A stretch of 40,546 nucleotides of DNA from positions 1 through 40,546 of the forward strand of contig DAIUFK010000012.1 of assembly GCA_036844615.1 (NCBI GenBank). The letters are read 5' to 3'. Positions within the stretch are counted from its first letter, which is position 1; every line of letters begins with the position of its first letter. Source of the DNA: Palsa-872 sp036844615. Lineage in GTDB: Bacteria > Chloroflexota > Dormibacteria > Dormibacterales > Dormibacteraceae. The position numbers and the translations under genes are program-made. Under the pieces are notes generated by a model. It saw only the letters and a list, made by a program, of their open reading frames with translations. It made no database searches and was not told the origin of the DNA. Shown here one piece after another: positions 1 through 8,044 of the stretch.

Positions 1-37
1 TGAGCTGACCGGTACTAATAGCCCGAGGGCTTGTTCA
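1..37 (+). rRNA. rrl: 23S ribosomal RNA, 3' end only
   Basis: The first bases carry the conserved 23S 3'-terminal block (GAGCTGACCGGTACTAATAG followed by CGAGGGCTTG), matching the end of bacterial large-subunit rRNA in which the terminal strand pairs with the 5' end of the molecule. Only the last few dozen bases are present because the contig begins here; the exact 3' end is uncertain by a few bases. No 5S rRNA follows before the riboflavin operon. Confidence 0.9.
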
Positions 38-131
38 CCTATAACTCACTCTTCATTTTCTGAAGGTGGTTCATCACGTCATTACGGATCCAGAGCTTGA
101 AAGCGACTGGAGATTCTCATAGACCATTCGG

Positions 132-1289
132 TTGTCGACCAGTTCCGCGCGCGCCCGCGCCGGGCGGCCCGATATATTGCCAGGACTGCCACCACCAGAT
201 CCCGACGCGAGCCTTGACCGCCATTGGTCGGCGCGCGCCCTCGAGCTGGCATTGCAGGCCGATTACAGGACCAGCCCCAACCCGATGGTAGGCGCCGTCG
301 TCCTCGACAGCGATGGCAACGTGGCCGGCGAGGGCTACCACCACCGGGCGGGCGAGCCGCACGCCGAGCAGGAAGCGCTCGATGCGGCAGGCGACCAGGC
401 CCAAGGCGGCACCCTCTACGTCAACCTCGAGCCCTGCGCCCACCTTCACCGCACGCCGCCATGCGCCGACGCGATCATCCTTGCGGGCCTCAAACGCGTC
501 GTGATCTCGATGTCCGATCCCGACGAACGTGTGCGCGGCGCGGGCATCGCCAAGCTCCAGGCCGCGGGCATCGAGACCGTCGTCGGCGTACACGAAGAGC
601 GCGCCCTTCTGCTGAACGAGTTCTACGTCAAGCACAGGTTGACCGGCCGCCCCTTCGTGAGCGCCAAGTTCGCGATGAGCCTCGACGGCAAGATCGCCAC
701 TCGCAGTGGCGAGTCGCGCTGGATCACAGGCGAGGAGGCTCGCCTCCACGGCCACCGGCTCCGCCACATCCACGATGCGATCCTGGTGGGGGTGAACACC
801 GTCATCTCGGACGACCCGGAGCTCACGACTCGGCTTGATGGAGAAGAGGTGCGCCAGCCCTTGCGGGTGGTCCTCGACTCGCAGCTGCGCATTCGCATGT
901 CCGCGAAGGTAGTCGGCCCCAACACCCTCATCGCCACCACTCGTGCTGGCCGGATGGGCGCGGCCGAGGTCTTGAAGCTCCCTGCCGCGCCGGACGGACG
1001 CGTGGCCCTCGAGCCCCTGCTCGACGAGCTCGGCAAAAGGGGCGTCCTCAGCCTTTTGGTTGAGGGCGGCAGCGAGGTGCACGCTTCGTTCTTTGCCAAT
1101 GGCCTGGTGGACAAGGTCCACGCTTACATTGCCCCGCGGCTCATCGGCGGGCGCGACGCACCGGGCCCCCTCGGCGGGGCCGGGGTGGAGCGCCTGGCCG
1201 AGGCAATCCCCCTTCGCGACATGGATTCAACCCGGCTCGGAGCCGACCTTCTGATCACGGGATATGTGGATGTTCACAGGGATAGTTAG
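132..1289 (+). CDS. ribD: Bifunctional diaminohydroxyphosphoribosylaminopyrimidine deaminase / 5-amino-6-(5-phosphoribosylamino)uracil reductase
   Basis: RibD catalyses the second and third steps of riboflavin synthesis in the cytoplasm: deamination of the pyrimidine made by GTP cyclohydrolase II, then NADPH reduction of the ribose. The N-terminal deaminase domain shows the zinc site HAE (residues 77-79) and PC...C (Cys102 and Cys111) after the substrate motif SPNPMVGAVV. The reductase domain starts near residue 173 (RPFVSAKFAMSLDGKIA) and carries LLVEGGSEVH near its end. The start is uncertain: TTG at 132 gives 385 residues, somewhat long; TTG at 177 is in frame and the conserved part only begins near residue 30. 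TAGACC six bases before 132 resembles a leaderless -10 box. First gene of ribD-ribE-ribBA-ribH. Confidence 0.93.
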   Translation: MSTSSARARAGRPDILPGLPPPDPDASLDRHWSARALELALQADYRTSPNPMVGAVVLDSDGNVAGEGYHHRAGEPHAEQEALDAAGDQAQGGTLYVNLEPCAHLHRTPPCADAIILAGLKRVVISMSDPDERVRGAGIAKLQAAGIETVVGVHEERALLLNEFYVKHRLTGRPFVSAKFAMSLDGKIATRSGESRWITGEEARLHGHRLRHIHDAILVGVNTVISDDPELTTRLDGEEVRQPLRVVLDSQLRIRMSAKVVGPNTLIATTRAGRMGAAEVLKLPAAPDGRVALEPLLDELGKRGVLSLLVEGGSEVHASFFANGLVDKVHAYIAPRLIGGRDAPGPLGGAGVERLAEAIPLRDMDSTRLGADLLITGYVDVHRDS

Positions 1290-1851
1290 CGCAGTCGCGA
1301 AGGTGGTCGAGGCGGAAGGCAACCGCCTCGCCATCGACCACGCCTCGGTCGCCCGCCGCTTGAAGATCGGAAGCAGCGTCGCAGTCAACGGGTGCTGCCT
1401 GACGGTGGTCAAGAAAAGGGGGCCGGTCTTCTTCGCGGACGTCGTCCCAGAGACCCTGCGTCGCACCAACTTGGGTGCCCTCAATCCGGGGATGGAGGTA
1501 AACCTTGAGCTCCCCCTCGGCGCGAGCTCGGCGCTTGATGGTCATCTGGTTCAGGGTCACATTGACGCCACGGCGACCGTCAAGTCTGTAAAGCGCGCCG
1601 CCTCAGGAAGCGAGGTCGTCATCGAGCTGCCTGCAGCGCTTTCAAAGTTTGTCGCCGTCAAGGGATCCATTGCGGTCGATGGCGTGAGCCTGACTGTCGC
1701 CGCAGTGGACAAACCACCCGGCACCTTCAGTGTGGCCCTGATTCCGCACACGCTCGCAGTGACGATCGCCGGCGCTTACAAGAAGGGCTCAGTGGTCAAC
1801 CTCGAGGCGGACGTCGTCGCGCGCTACGTGGCCCGAAACCTCCGCGGGTAA
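1270..1851 (+). CDS. ribE: Riboflavin synthase, alpha subunit
   Basis: This enzyme dismutates two 6,7-dimethyl-8-ribityllumazines to riboflavin and the pyrimidine substrate of RibH. It has the classic N-terminus MFTGIV and two lumazine-binding repeats of about 90 residues: the first with VAVNGCCLTV, the second with IAVDGVSLTV. Length (193 residues) is typical. I start at ATG 1270 because it yields MFTGIV; an ATG two codons earlier (1264) is also open. Either start lies inside the 3' end of ribD (20-26 bp overlap), so the two are translationally coupled. Its stop codon forms part of the -10 box proposed for ribBA. Confidence 0.95.
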   Translation: MFTGIVSAVAKVVEAEGNRLAIDHASVARRLKIGSSVAVNGCCLTVVKKRGPVFFADVVPETLRRTNLGALNPGMEVNLELPLGASSALDGHLVQGHIDATATVKSVKRAASGSEVVIELPAALSKFVAVKGSIAVDGVSLTVAAVDKPPGTFSVALIPHTLAVTIAGAYKKGSVVNLEADVVARYVARNLRG

Positions 1852-1854
1852 TAT
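1849..1854 (+). promoter_or_regulatory. Candidate -10 element (TAATAT) for leaderless ribBA transcript
   Basis: TAATAT overlaps the ribE stop codon and ends 9 bases before the ribBA ATG, so transcription would begin at or next to the start codon. No Shine-Dalgarno sequence is visible before ribBA. It could give ribBA-ribH an internal promoter. No clear -35 box. Confidence 0.45.
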
Positions 1855-1863
1855 CTACCAGCC

Positions 1864-3069
1864 ATGAGCCTGGCCACCGTACCCGAGGCGATCGCCGACA
1901 TCAAAGCCGGCAAATTCGTCATCGTCGTGGACGACGAGGAGCGCGAAAACGAAGGCGACCTCGTGGTCGCGGCGCAGCTGGTCACTCCCGAGCACATCAG
2001 CTTCATGACCCGCCACGGCTCGGGCCTTGTATGCATGCCCGTCATCGCAAGGCGCCTCGACGAGCTGGGGATCGCGCCGATGGTCGAGCGCAACACGAGC
2101 CGCCTCGGAACCGCCTTCAGCGTGAGCATCGACGCGAAGGAAAGCGTCACGACTGGGGCGTCCGCGTATGACCGTGCGGCCACCATTCGCAAGGTGCTGG
2201 ACCCTGGTGCGAAAAGCGCCGATTTCTCGATGCCTGGACACACGTTCCCCTTGCGAGCCGCCGAGGGCGGCGTGCTGACACGCGCAGGGCAGACGGAAGC
2301 TGCCGTCGATCTCGCGGTGCTTGCGGGGCTTTATCCAGCAGGGGTCATCACGGAATTGATGAAGAACGACGGCACGATGTCGCGCATGCCCGACCTCGAG
2401 GCGTTCGCTCGCGAGCACGAGATCAAGGTGATCACTGTCGAGCAGATGATCGCGTACCGGCGCCGGAACGAGAAGCTTGTCGCTCGCAGAGTCGAGGCGG
2501 TGATCCCCATCGGGGATAAGGATCCGCGCGAATGGAAGCTGTACGCGTACGAGGACGTGCTCAGGCACGAGAACCATCTCGCGCTCGTGCTTGGTCAGAT
2601 CGATGCCGACAGGCCGGTGCTGCTTCGAGCGCACTCGGAGTGCTTGACCGGCGATATCTTCGGCAGCCTCCGGTGCGATTGTGGGGCGCAGCTGCATGCG
2701 GCCATGGACATGATCGCGGCGGATGGGATGGGCGTGATCCTCTACATCCGCCACCAGGAAGGTCGCGGCATCGGCTTGCTTGACAAGCTGCACGCGTACA
2801 ACCTGCAGGACAGCGGGCTGGATACCGTCGAGGCGAACGAAGCCCTCGGCCATCCTGCCGACAAGCGCGACTACGGCATCGGCAGCCAGATCCTCTATGA
2901 CCTCGGCGTGCGCAAGATCAGGTTGCTCACCAACAATCCGAAGAAGATCTATGGCCTTGAGGGTTTCGGCCTGGAGGTGGTCGAGCGGGTGCCAATTCGG
3001 ATCGACGCCAACCCCCATAACGCGCGCTACCTGAAAACCAAGAAAGACAAGCTCGGGCACCTTCTCTAG
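1864..3069 (+). CDS. ribBA: Bifunctional 3,4-dihydroxy-2-butanone 4-phosphate synthase / GTP cyclohydrolase II
   Basis: RibBA supplies both building blocks of riboflavin: the four-carbon unit from ribulose 5-phosphate (N-terminal half) and the pyrimidine from GTP (C-terminal half). Residues 1-200 hold the DHBP synthase domain with the acidic metal-binding motif DDEERENEGDL (23-33) and the RHGSGLVC segment. Residues from about 205 form GTP cyclohydrolase II, with the zinc cysteines Cys260, Cys271 and Cys273 (HSECLTGD and RCDCG) and RHQEGRGIGL. Length of 401 residues is normal for the fusion. ATG start with a -10-like box immediately upstream. It is followed after 8 bp by ribH. Confidence 0.97.
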   Translation: MSLATVPEAIADIKAGKFVIVVDDEERENEGDLVVAAQLVTPEHISFMTRHGSGLVCMPVIARRLDELGIAPMVERNTSRLGTAFSVSIDAKESVTTGASAYDRAATIRKVLDPGAKSADFSMPGHTFPLRAAEGGVLTRAGQTEAAVDLAVLAGLYPAGVITELMKNDGTMSRMPDLEAFAREHEIKVITVEQMIAYRRRNEKLVARRVEAVIPIGDKDPREWKLYAYEDVLRHENHLALVLGQIDADRPVLLRAHSECLTGDIFGSLRCDCGAQLHAAMDMIAADGMGVILYIRHQEGRGIGLLDKLHAYNLQDSGLDTVEANEALGHPADKRDYGIGSQILYDLGVRKIRLLTNNPKKIYGLEGFGLEVVERVPIRIDANPHNARYLKTKKDKLGHLL

Positions 3070-3077
3070 GGCGGGAA

Positions 3078-3542
3078 GTGGGCGAGAGGGGCGCAAAGCC
3101 CGATGTGACAGGTGGCGATCTACGGATTGCGGTGGTCGTATCGCGCTTCAACGAAGACATATCCAGGCGCCTGCTGCGGGGCGCCCTCGCGGCCCTCGAG
3201 GAGCATGGCGTCCAGGATCCAGACGTCCTCTGGGTGCCTGGAGCGTTGGAGCTGCCGGTGACGGTGCTGGCCCTTGCCGAGAAGGGAAACCATGACGCGA
3301 TCGTGTGCCTGGGCTGCGTTATCCGGGGCGAGACGTACCACTTCGAGATCGTGGCCGGGCAGGCAGCCGCCGGCATCATGCAGGTGCAGCTGGACACGGG
3401 CGTGCCTGTGGCGTTCGGGGTCCTGACCACCGAAGACAAAGAGCAGGCTCTGGCGCGCTCAGGCCCGAAGAACAACAAGGGCGCCGAAGCCGCGGAGGTC
3501 GCCATCGAGATGGCCAACCTGATGCGCGAGGTGCAGGGCTAA
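3078..3542 (+). CDS. ribH: 6,7-dimethyl-8-ribityllumazine synthase
   Basis: RibH condenses the two products of the RibBA/RibD branches into lumazine, the substrate of RibE; in many bacteria it forms a 60-subunit capsid. Family motifs are all present: SRFNEDI, VPGALELP, GCVIRGETYHFE with the catalytic histidine, and FGVLTTEDKEQA. The GTG at 3078 gives 154 residues, the usual size. Last gene of the riboflavin operon; no obvious rho-independent terminator follows, and the next gene runs in the opposite direction. Confidence 0.96.
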   Translation: MGERGAKPDVTGGDLRIAVVVSRFNEDISRRLLRGALAALEEHGVQDPDVLWVPGALELPVTVLALAEKGNHDAIVCLGCVIRGETYHFEIVAGQAAAGIMQVQLDTGVPVAFGVLTTEDKEQALARSGPKNNKGAEAAEVAIEMANLMREVQG

Positions 3543-3572
3543 TCCCCTAGCAACGAAGGGCCGGCCGCGCCG

Positions 3573-3875
3573 TCAAAGGCCCCAGCTGAACTTGCGCGCT
3601 GGGGTCAGGCGGGCCCGCTCCGGTCCGATCAGCTCAGCCTTGCCCTGGACGGCCACGCCACGCTTCGGCCCCATCGCGTCGACCACCATCGCGGCTCGCG
3701 GCTCGGCAGTCAGGTTTCGCAGCTTGACCCCATCGACATCGAACTCGAACGCGCCATCCTCGTCCACCTCGTACATGACCGGTACGACGTGAGGCCACCC
3801 CGACGCCCCCACCGTCGCCAGCCGCCCTATGCGCTGCGACCGCAGAAACTCCACCTCGCCCGGAGTGAAGAGCAT
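3573..3875 (-). CDS. PPOX-class F420-dependent or flavin-dependent oxidoreductase-like protein
   Basis: The 100-residue product has the split-barrel pattern of the pyridoxamine-phosphate-oxidase-like fold: an opening LFTPGEVEFLRSQRIGRLATV, then PHVVPVMYEV, an RNLTAEPRAAMVVD strand, and the terminal arginine-SWGL type ending (RKFSWGL) seen in small F420-dependent PPOX proteins of actinobacteria and relatives. It is shorter than most family members (about 130 residues), but both ends of the domain look present. Cofactor (F420, FMN or haem) and substrate cannot be told from sequence. It is convergent with ribH, 30 bp away, and divergent from the M16C peptidase. Confidence 0.8.
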   Translation of the reverse strand: MLFTPGEVEFLRSQRIGRLATVGASGWPHVVPVMYEVDEDGAFEFDVDGVKLRNLTAEPRAAMVVDAMGPKRGVAVQGKAELIGPERARLTPARKFSWGL

Positions 3876-3884
3876 CAGGCCCCC

Positions 3885-3890
3885 ATCCTA
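3885..3890 (-). promoter_or_regulatory. Candidate -10 element (TAGGAT) for the PPOX gene
   Basis: On the minus strand TAGGAT ends 9 bases before the ATG at 3875, with no Shine-Dalgarno sequence between, as at many other genes here. The 3876-3977 intergenic stretch therefore serves two divergent genes; I see nothing else in it. Confidence 0.4.
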
Positions 3891-3977
3891 AGACCATGCA
3901 GCCGGCTGGCATCTCTGGCTGCATGGTCTGCCCAGGGCGCCACCAACCCCTCCCCTCGTAGACTGCTAAACCTCGAC

Positions 3978-6914
3978 ATGGCAAGGACCACCACGCGCGC
4001 AACCATCGGCGGCTACACCGTCGTGCGTCGCGAGCCCCTTGAACGCCTTGAGGGCACCTACCTCGAGCTTGAGCACGAGCGCACCGGCGCCAGGCACATC
4101 CACGTCGAGTGCCCCGACGACAACAATGCCTTCGCCGTCTTCTTCCCGACTGTCCCCAAAGACGACACTGGCGTCGCCCACATCCTCGAGCACGTGGTGC
4201 TCGCGGGCTCCCAAAAGTTCCCGGTACGCGACCCCTTCTTCAGCATGACCCGCCGCTCCCTCGCCACCTTCATGAACGCCTTCACCAGCGCCGACTGGAC
4301 GATGTACCCCTTCAGCTCACGCAATGCAAAGGACTACCTGAACCTTCTCGAGGTCTACCTCGACGCCACCTTCTTCCCCCGCCTCTCCGAAGATTCGTTC
4401 AAGCAGGAAGGCATCCGCTTCGAGTTCGAGGATCCCGCAGACCCCACCAGCGGGCTCCGTTACAAGGGGGTCGTCTTCAACGAGATGAAGGGCGCCCTCG
4501 CCTCCCCCCAGGCCGCGGTCCAGCGACTCGTCGGCCGCGCCCTCTTCCCGCAGCTGACCTACGAGCACATCTCAGGCGGTGACCCCGAGCACATCCCCGA
4601 CCTCACGTGGGATCACCTGCGCAAATTCCACGCCGTCCACTACCACCCGAGCAATGCCTACTTCTACACCTACGGCGACAAGCCCCTCGAGGAAACGCTC
4701 GCAATGATCGAAGAGAACGTCCTGAAACACTTCGAGCGCATCCAGGTCGACACCTCGATCCCCGACGTGAAGCGCTTCACCAAGCCCATACGGGAAGTCG
4801 AGCCGTACCCCGCGGCGGCCGGCGAGGACAACACGCGCAAGGCGCAGGCCCTCGTCGCCTGGGTGACCGTCCCGACGGGCGACTCCTTCAGCCTCCTTGC
4901 CATGAAGGTCCTCGCGGAGGTCCTCCTCGGCAACGCCGGCTCGCCGCTGCGCAAAGCGCTCATCGACTCCAAGCTGGGCACCGCCATGGCCGATGGCAGC
5001 GGGCTGCAGGACGACTACCGCGAAACGGTTTTCGGCGCCGGGCTGAAGGACATCGCCCCGGAAGATGCTGAAAAGGTCGAAAAGGTCGTGCTCGACACCC
5101 TCTATCGCATTGTTGATGAAGGCGTGGACCAGGCCCAGGTCGACGCCGCCATCCACCACCTCGAGTTCGAAAAGCGCGAGCGCTCCAACGCAGGCTTCCC
5201 CTACGCTCTCAAAGTCCTTTTCACCACGCTCGCCCCCTATTACTACGGTGGCGACCCGTACGACGCTCTGAACTTCGACGCCGACCTCGCCCGACTCGAG
5301 CGCGATCGCACAGAGAGCCGCTTCTTCGAGGGCCTTATCCAAACCGAGCTGCTCGACAACCAGCACCGCGGCCTTCTCACCGTTATTCCTGACACCGAGC
5401 TCGAGGAAAGGAAGCGACGCAAGGAGCTCGATCGCCTTGCCGCGGTGGAGGCAACCCTCAGCGAAGCCGACAAGGCGCGAATCGTCGCCGAGGCCCTTCG
5501 CATCAAGCTCGACCAGGAGGCCAAGCAGGACCTGTCCACGTTGCCCACCCTCGAGCTGACCGACATCCCAATGAAGTTCGAGGACGTCCTAAGCAGGGAA
5601 GCGCCGGTCGGCGCGGCAAGAAGCGAGTTCTTCCCGCTCCCGACCAACGGAGTCACCTACATCGACATTCGCTCGGACTTCTCAGCTTTGAGCGCTGACG
5701 AGAAGGACCTCCTCCCGCTGTTCGGCCGCGCCCTCACCCAGTCGGGCGCCGCCGGCCAGGACTATGTCGAGATCGCCAAGCGGATCGCTGCTTACACCGG
5801 AGGCATCGGCGCCGCCGCCCAGGTGCAGTCGCTGGCCGGCAGCGAAGATTACCTGCAGTCATTCGTGATCTCAGGCAAGGCGCTCGATCGCAACGCGAAA
5901 CCGTTCATCGACCTCATGACAGACCTGACAGCCCGCCTCGAGATCGAGCCTTCACGGCTGAGGGAGATCATCGCGGAGACCGCCACGCGCCTCGAGAGCT
6001 CGATCGCGAACCTTGGATTCCAGTTCGCCATCCTGCTCGCGCAGGCCAAGCTCAGCTCCGAAGGCGCTCTGAACGACAGGCTGCAGGGGATCGGCATGCT
6101 CCACGTCATGCGCGACCTCGCGAAGCTCGAGGACGGCGATCTGGAAGGCGTGGTGAAAAAGCTCGACGCCATCCGGACCAAGCTGTTCAGGAAGGAATCG
6201 GTAGCGCTGGTGGTGACGTGCGAGGAATCGATGATCGAGACCTTGAAACCACTCCTGGCCGCGTTCGATGGCGCACTTCCGGGAGGCGCAACAAACCGGC
6301 TCCCCGAAAAGCCCCCACGCCTTGACGCCGTCACCGAAGCTCGCACCGCTCCGCTGCCTGTGGCATTCAACGTGCGCATATACAAGACGGTGCGCTACCA
6401 GGACCCCGACGCCCCCGTGCTGCTGGTGCTTGCCAACTACCTGCGGGACACCTTCCTGCACCGCGAGCTTCGCGAGAAGGGCGGAGCCTACGGTGGCTAC
6501 GCCCAGGCGAACACGGGAGGCGGGAGCTTCTACTTCGGCTCGTACCGCGACCCAAACATCGTCCGCACCTTCGACACGTACGACGCCGCGGTGCGCTGGG
6601 TGACCGACGGCGAGATCGAGCCCGAAGCCTTGAAAGAGGCGATCCTGGGCGCCTGCGGTGACGTGGATCCACTCGAGTCGCCCGACATCAAGGGCCGTCG
6701 CGAAGCCATCAACAAGCTGACCGGATTCAACCGGGCGGAGCGCGAGAAGTTCAAGCAACGACTCCTCACGGTGACCGCTGCCGATCTCAGGCGCGTGACG
6801 AACACATACCTCGTCGAGGGCACGCCGATCCAGGCTACTGTCGCCGGCCCAGACCTGATCGAGGCGGCGCGCAAGGAGCGCCCCGACCTGTTCAAGGTGG
6901 TGGCTCCTGTCTGA
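3978..6914 (+). CDS. M16C family zinc metallopeptidase, presequence protease (PreP/Cym1)-like
   Basis: A 978-residue pitrilysin-superfamily peptidase expected to degrade short unstructured peptides inside a closed two-half chamber. The inverted zinc motif HxxEH is at residues 68-72 (HILEH), preceded by DDTGVA and followed by the M16C signature segment on RDPFF and MNAFTSADWTMYPF. The distal half ends with RELREKGGAYGGYA, the R/Y substrate-anchoring region of M16C enzymes. The M16C-associated linker domain lies between. No signal peptide is visible. The open frame extends upstream to 3789 but that part overlaps the PPOX gene and is not conserved-looking; ATG 3978 gives the expected N-terminus. 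No good Shine-Dalgarno; TAGACT at 3959 or TAAACC at 3967 may be the -10 box. Confidence 0.93.
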   Translation: MARTTTRATIGGYTVVRREPLERLEGTYLELEHERTGARHIHVECPDDNNAFAVFFPTVPKDDTGVAHILEHVVLAGSQKFPVRDPFFSMTRRSLATFMNAFTSADWTMYPFSSRNAKDYLNLLEVYLDATFFPRLSEDSFKQEGIRFEFEDPADPTSGLRYKGVVFNEMKGALASPQAAVQRLVGRALFPQLTYEHISGGDPEHIPDLTWDHLRKFHAVHYHPSNAYFYTYGDKPLEETLAMIEENVLKHFERIQVDTSIPDVKRFTKPIREVEPYPAAAGEDNTRKAQALVAWVTVPTGDSFSLLAMKVLAEVLLGNAGSPLRKALIDSKLGTAMADGSGLQDDYRETVFGAGLKDIAPEDAEKVEKVVLDTLYRIVDEGVDQAQVDAAIHHLEFEKRERSNAGFPYALKVLFTTLAPYYYGGDPYDALNFDADLARLERDRTESRFFEGLIQTELLDNQHRGLLTVIPDTELEERKRRKELDRLAAVEATLSEADKARIVAEALRIKLDQEAKQDLSTLPTLELTDIPMKFEDVLSREAPVGAARSEFFPLPTNGVTYIDIRSDFSALSADEKDLLPLFGRALTQSGAAGQDYVEIAKRIAAYTGGIGAAAQVQSLAGSEDYLQSFVISGKALDRNAKPFIDLMTDLTARLEIEPSRLREIIAETATRLESSIANLGFQFAILLAQAKLSSEGALNDRLQGIGMLHVMRDLAKLEDGDLEGVVKKLDAIRTKLFRKESVALVVTCEESMIETLKPLLAAFDGALPGGATNRLPEKPPRLDAVTEARTAPLPVAFNVRIYKTVRYQDPDAPVLLVLANYLRDTFLHRELREKGGAYGGYAQANTGGGSFYFGSYRDPNIVRTFDTYDAAVRWVTDGEIEPEALKEAILGACGDVDPLESPDIKGRREAINKLTGFNRAEREKFKQRLLTVTAADLRRVTNTYLVEGTPIQATVAGPDLIEAARKERPDLFKVVAPV

Positions 6915-6926
6915 TCCCCAGCCTGT

Positions 6927-6932
6927 CAGAAT
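6927..6932 (+). promoter_or_regulatory. Weak candidate -10 element (CAGAAT, extended TG) for 6940 gene
   Basis: TGTCAGAAT places an extended -10-like box 7 bases before ATG 6940, the same spacing seen at other leaderless starts in this window. The first base is not T, so support is weak. Confidence 0.25.
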
Positions 6933-6939
6933 CCCACGC

Positions 6940-7110
6940 ATGAGCATCTGGCGCCACGACTACTTCTGGCCCGCCATCCTGATCGTCGCGGGTATCTATT
7001 TCCTGCTTCGCAACACCGGCTGGCTCGACTGGCTGAGCGGCGACATCGTGTGGCCGGTCCTCCTCATCATCCTTGGTGTCTGGCTGATCGTCCGCCGGGC
7101 GCGCACCTGA
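6940..7110 (+). CDS. Small membrane protein with LiaI/LiaF-like transmembrane pair
   Basis: A 56-residue protein with two hydrophobic helices, the first after a WRHDYFWP entry motif (AILIVAGIYFLL) and the second starting with IVWPVLLIILGVWLIV, ending in RRART. The same helix-WP-helix pattern opens the next gene, and matches the DUF5668/LiaI-LiaF transmembrane region found in envelope-stress proteins. It lies 25 bp after the M16C peptidase stop and 13 bp before the LiaF-like gene, so it is probably co-transcribed with the latter. Function is not known; the repetition of the module in two adjacent genes suggests duplication. Confidence 0.75.
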   Translation: MSIWRHDYFWPAILIVAGIYFLLRNTGWLDWLSGDIVWPVLLIILGVWLIVRRART

Positions 7111-7123
7111 GGTAGCCACGGCG

Positions 7124-8035
7124 ATGCGCAGGCGCTATCGCAGCTTCTTCTGGCCGCTGGTCCTGATCGTGATCGGGCTAATCGCCCTGCTGGTCGATCT
7201 CAACGTCATCTCGAGCGACCGCCTCTACCGATTGGCCGACCTGTGGCCATTGATTCTGATCGTGATCGGCGCGGAGCTCGTCTCGCGCCGAGCGCTCAAG
7301 GGCGCCGCGGTCGACGTCGCGACCGTCCTGATCCTGCTCATCGCCGCGGGCGGCGCTATCGCCTACGTGGCCGCCGGGCCGGCGATTCCCGGCGGAACTC
7401 ACTCACTCGACAGCTCAGACCAGGTCGGCAGCTTGAAGACGGCGGCGCTGAGCATCGACGTTGGCGCTGCCACCGTCACCGTGTCGGGAAACGGCTCGCT
7501 CGGTTCGGACCTCTATCGGGCGCACATTCAGTACTCAGGCCGCAAGCCGTCAGTGGAGCTCGACAAGTCGACAGGCGAGCTCAGCATCTCCCAGCAGGGC
7601 GCCTTCGGGTTTTTCGGCAACGAGCGCCTTGTTGTCGATTTGCAGATCAATCCCAACGTTCACTGGAGCATCAGCGTCAACAGCGGAGCGACCACCGACA
7701 CGTTCAAGCTGACTAATGTGCGGATCGGCTCGATCGAGCTCAACACCGGCGCCAGCCGTGAGGACATCACGCTGGGCCCGCCTGTAGGCATCGTCCCGAT
7801 CACCATCAACGGCGGCGCCGTGACGGTCCACGTGCATCGGCCGAGCGGGACGGCGGCTTCAGCCCAGGTCTCGGGAGGAGCCGTCAACCTGACTGCCGAC
7901 GGGCAGCAGGAACGCGGCATCGGTACCAGACACTGGCAGTCGGCGGGTTACGACACGGCCACCGACGCCTACAAGATCGAAGTCGACGGAGGAGCCAGCA
8001 CTGTCACCGTGGACACCGCAGTCCCGGCGGCCTGA
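7124..8035 (+). CDS. LiaF-like membrane protein with C-terminal beta-rich (toastrack-type) domain
   Basis: The 303-residue product starts with two transmembrane segments carrying the FWPLVLIVIGL and LWPLILIVIGAEL repeats typical of LiaI-LiaF regions, then a third hydrophobic segment (about residues 62-86). The remainder is an extracytoplasmic, glycine-, serine- and threonine-rich beta domain with repeated units (LSIDVGAATVTV, IELNTGAS, ITINGGAVTV, VDGGASTVTV) as in DUF2154/DUF4097 adhesin-like folds. By family it may sense or stabilise the envelope, but no LiaRS two-component genes are nearby. ATG start with a weak GAGG upstream. Convergent with ftcD, 9 bp away. Confidence 0.82.
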   Translation: MRRRYRSFFWPLVLIVIGLIALLVDLNVISSDRLYRLADLWPLILIVIGAELVSRRALKGAAVDVATVLILLIAAGGAIAYVAAGPAIPGGTHSLDSSDQVGSLKTAALSIDVGAATVTVSGNGSLGSDLYRAHIQYSGRKPSVELDKSTGELSISQQGAFGFFGNERLVVDLQINPNVHWSISVNSGATTDTFKLTNVRIGSIELNTGASREDITLGPPVGIVPITINGGAVTVHVHRPSGTAASAQVSGGAVNLTADGQQERGIGTRHWQSAGYDTATDAYKIEVDGGASTVTVDTAVPAA

Positions 8036-8044
8036 GAAACCGCC

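Noticed and set aside
38..131. 5S rRNA or FMN riboswitch between 23S rRNA and ribD
   Set aside because: No 5S-like loop sequences and no conserved RFN-element boxes are present; too short for either.
1855..3096. Long minus-strand ORF of 413 codons opposite ribBA
   Set aside because: GC-rich codon-position bias leaves antisense frames open; the plus strand encodes a full RibBA with all motifs. The same applies to long antisense frames at 4572-5366, 11474-12619, 17575-18609 and 26778-28139.
3789..3977. N-terminal extension (possible targeting sequence) of the M16C peptidase
   Set aside because: This stretch is antisense to the PPOX gene and its upstream region and does not look like a signal peptide; ATG 3978 gives the family N-terminus.
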